A stretch of DNA of 6,212 bases from an uncultured Atopobium sp. (GTDB taxonomy: Bacteria > Actinomycetota > Coriobacteriia > Coriobacteriales > Atopobiaceae): contig CALIAD010000179.1 of the NCBI GenBank assembly GCA_938041635.1, forward strand, positions 1 through 6,212, given 5' to 3'. Position 1 is the first letter of the stretch, and each line of letters opens with the position of its first letter. Below, one piece after another: positions 5,425 through 6,212 of this stretch. Both the position numbers and the translations under genes were made by a program. The notes beneath the pieces are model-generated. The model searched no databases. It was given only the letters and a program-made list of their open reading frames with translations, and was not told the origin of the DNA.

Positions 5425-6212
5425 CTAATCGGAATCTACAGCGTCTACCAGTGGAATCCTAATGGTAAATACAGAACCCTGAGGGTTGTTTTCGGAGACT
5501 GTAATGGAAGCTCCATGTCGCTTCAAGATAGTCTTGACCAGTGAAAGGCCAATGCCTGCGCCGCCAAACTCTCTGGAGCGTGACTTATTCACCCTGTAAA
5601 ACGGCTCAAATACAAGTTCTCTTTGCTCAGGAGCTATGCCTACTCCTGTATCGGCAATTATAATCACGCCTTCTTGACCCATGGTTTCTAGAGTAATGTT
5701 GACTGAACCTTCTTCATAGTTATAACGAATGGCATTTTCAACCAGGTTGTAAAGTGCTCGATATAGCAGATTGGTATTTCCTTTAACGATAAAGGTCTGT
5801 GCCTCAGATTGTGTATCAGAATGTGCATCAATCTGCGTGTTAACCTGCACGTTTACCATATTATTTTGAGCAACCGATTCAAGATCATCCACGACCGTTT
5901 TAATTACTGAATCAAGAGAAACGTCCTCGGCTTCTCCCAGCTCAGATGTCTCCGCAAATTCCAAAAGGTCAGTGATGATGGAAGATAGGCGGTCAATGTA
6001 TGTCTCCATCGTAGTTATAAGCTCGTCATATTCATGCTGCTCGCGTTTCTTTTTCTTAAAAACATCCAGCTTGGTTCTCAGTACGGTAATTGGCGTCCTG
6101 AGCTCGTGAGCTGCGCTTGCCGAGAAACGCCTTTGCATTGCAAATGCTTCATCTAGTTGCTCAGTCATCTGATTAAATGACTTAACCAGCTCTTGAATCT
6201 CTTCTCCACCGC
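5425..6212 (-). CDS. Sensor histidine kinase, C-terminal part (5' end outside window)
   Basis: This is a membrane-anchored two-component kinase that autophosphorylates a histidine and passes the phosphate to a response regulator. The open frame continues to the right edge, so the sensor and membrane segments are missing; the first visible residues (GGEEIQELVKSFNQMTEQL) are the end of a HAMP linker, so Met at 6168 is internal and not a start. Numbering from that Met, the H-box SAAHELRTPIT has the phosphoacceptor His21 (codon 6108-6106); a charged dimerisation helix follows. The ATP-binding domain has the N-box NLVENAIRYN (141-150), G1 DTGVGIAP (173-180), F-box FEPFYRV (187-193) and G2 GGAGIGLSLVK (202-212). 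The layout is that of OmpR-partner kinases. The loop before the N-box is lengthened by a short repeat. The stop is TAG at 5427-5425. The signal sensed cannot be told from this part; the response regulator gene is probably further upstream. Confidence 0.95.
   Translation of the reverse strand, partial: GGEEIQELVKSFNQMTEQLDEAFAMQRRFSASAAHELRTPITVLRTKLDVFKKKKREQHEYDELITTMETYIDRLSSIITDLLEFAETSELGEAEDVSLDSVIKTVVDDLESVAQNNMVNVQVNTQIDAHSDTQSEAQTFIVKGNTNLLYRALYNLVENAIRYNYEEGSVNITLETMGQEGVIIIADTGVGIAPEQRELVFEPFYRVNKSRSREFGGAGIGLSLVKTILKRHGASITVSENNPQGSVFTIRIPLVDAVDSD
5794..5841 (-). repeat. Degenerate 12-bp tandem repeat inside the kinase gene
   Basis: Four in-frame 12-bp units encode NTQI, DAHS, DTQS and EAQT. 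The two central units (5829-5818 and 5817-5806) match at 10 of 12 bases, the last is about 8 of 12, and the first is weak. The repeat lies in the surface loop before the N-box of the ATP-binding domain, so it should lengthen a hydrophilic loop without touching the active site. Confidence 0.55.

Noticed and set aside
5420..5428. AAGTGCTAA, close to one half of the CIRCE operator (GAGTGCTAA) bound by HrcA
   Set aside because: The partner half TTAGCACTC is not present nine bases away (5402-5410 does not match), and the site overlaps the kinase stop codon. It is a chance half-site.

Overview
The window carries a complete heat-shock chaperone operon from what looks like an actinobacterium, with a small aldolase gene and the end of a sensor kinase gene beside it. 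All six genes lie on the minus strand, so transcription runs from the right edge (6212) to the left. The order of transcription is: two-component sensor histidine kinase (5' end outside the window), fructose-6-phosphate aldolase/transaldolase-like protein, dnaK, grpE, a dnaJ-type gene and hspR. The operon ends in a strong intrinsic terminator at 72-112. Beyond it a 7-bp tandem repeat runs off the left edge.

The MerR-type repressor HspR as last gene of dnaK-grpE-dnaJ-hspR is typical of Actinomycetota. Base composition is only moderately G+C rich by eye, with AT-rich intergenic stretches, and the operon J-protein lacks a zinc finger. I infer a lower-GC actinobacterium, possibly of the Coriobacteriia (Atopobium/Olsenella/Collinsella-like). 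This placement is inference and was not tested by a search.

The four operon genes form one machine with its own control. DnaK is the ATP-driven Hsp70, GrpE exchanges its nucleotide, the J-protein delivers clients and stimulates ATP hydrolysis, and HspR should repress the operon, in known cases with DnaK as co-repressor. The dnaJ stop and hspR start overlap as TAATG, which suggests translational coupling. The 185-bp region before dnaK holds an 8+8 bp inverted repeat over a plausible promoter, then two weaker hairpin-forming segments in the presumed leader. The inverted repeat sits where an HspR operator should be but fits the classical HAIR consensus poorly.

The aldolase has residues that separate fructose-6-phosphate aldolases from true transaldolases. 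The kinase fragment has the end of a HAMP linker, a dimerisation/phosphoacceptor domain and a full ATP-binding domain; a partner response regulator would be expected beyond the right edge. I see no new system here. The points most worth a second look are the class B J-protein in this operon, the atypical operator, the heptamer array with its inverted copy, and the grpE start site. No RNA genes, CRISPR arrays or insertion sequences were seen, and there is no gene-free stretch longer than 300 bases.
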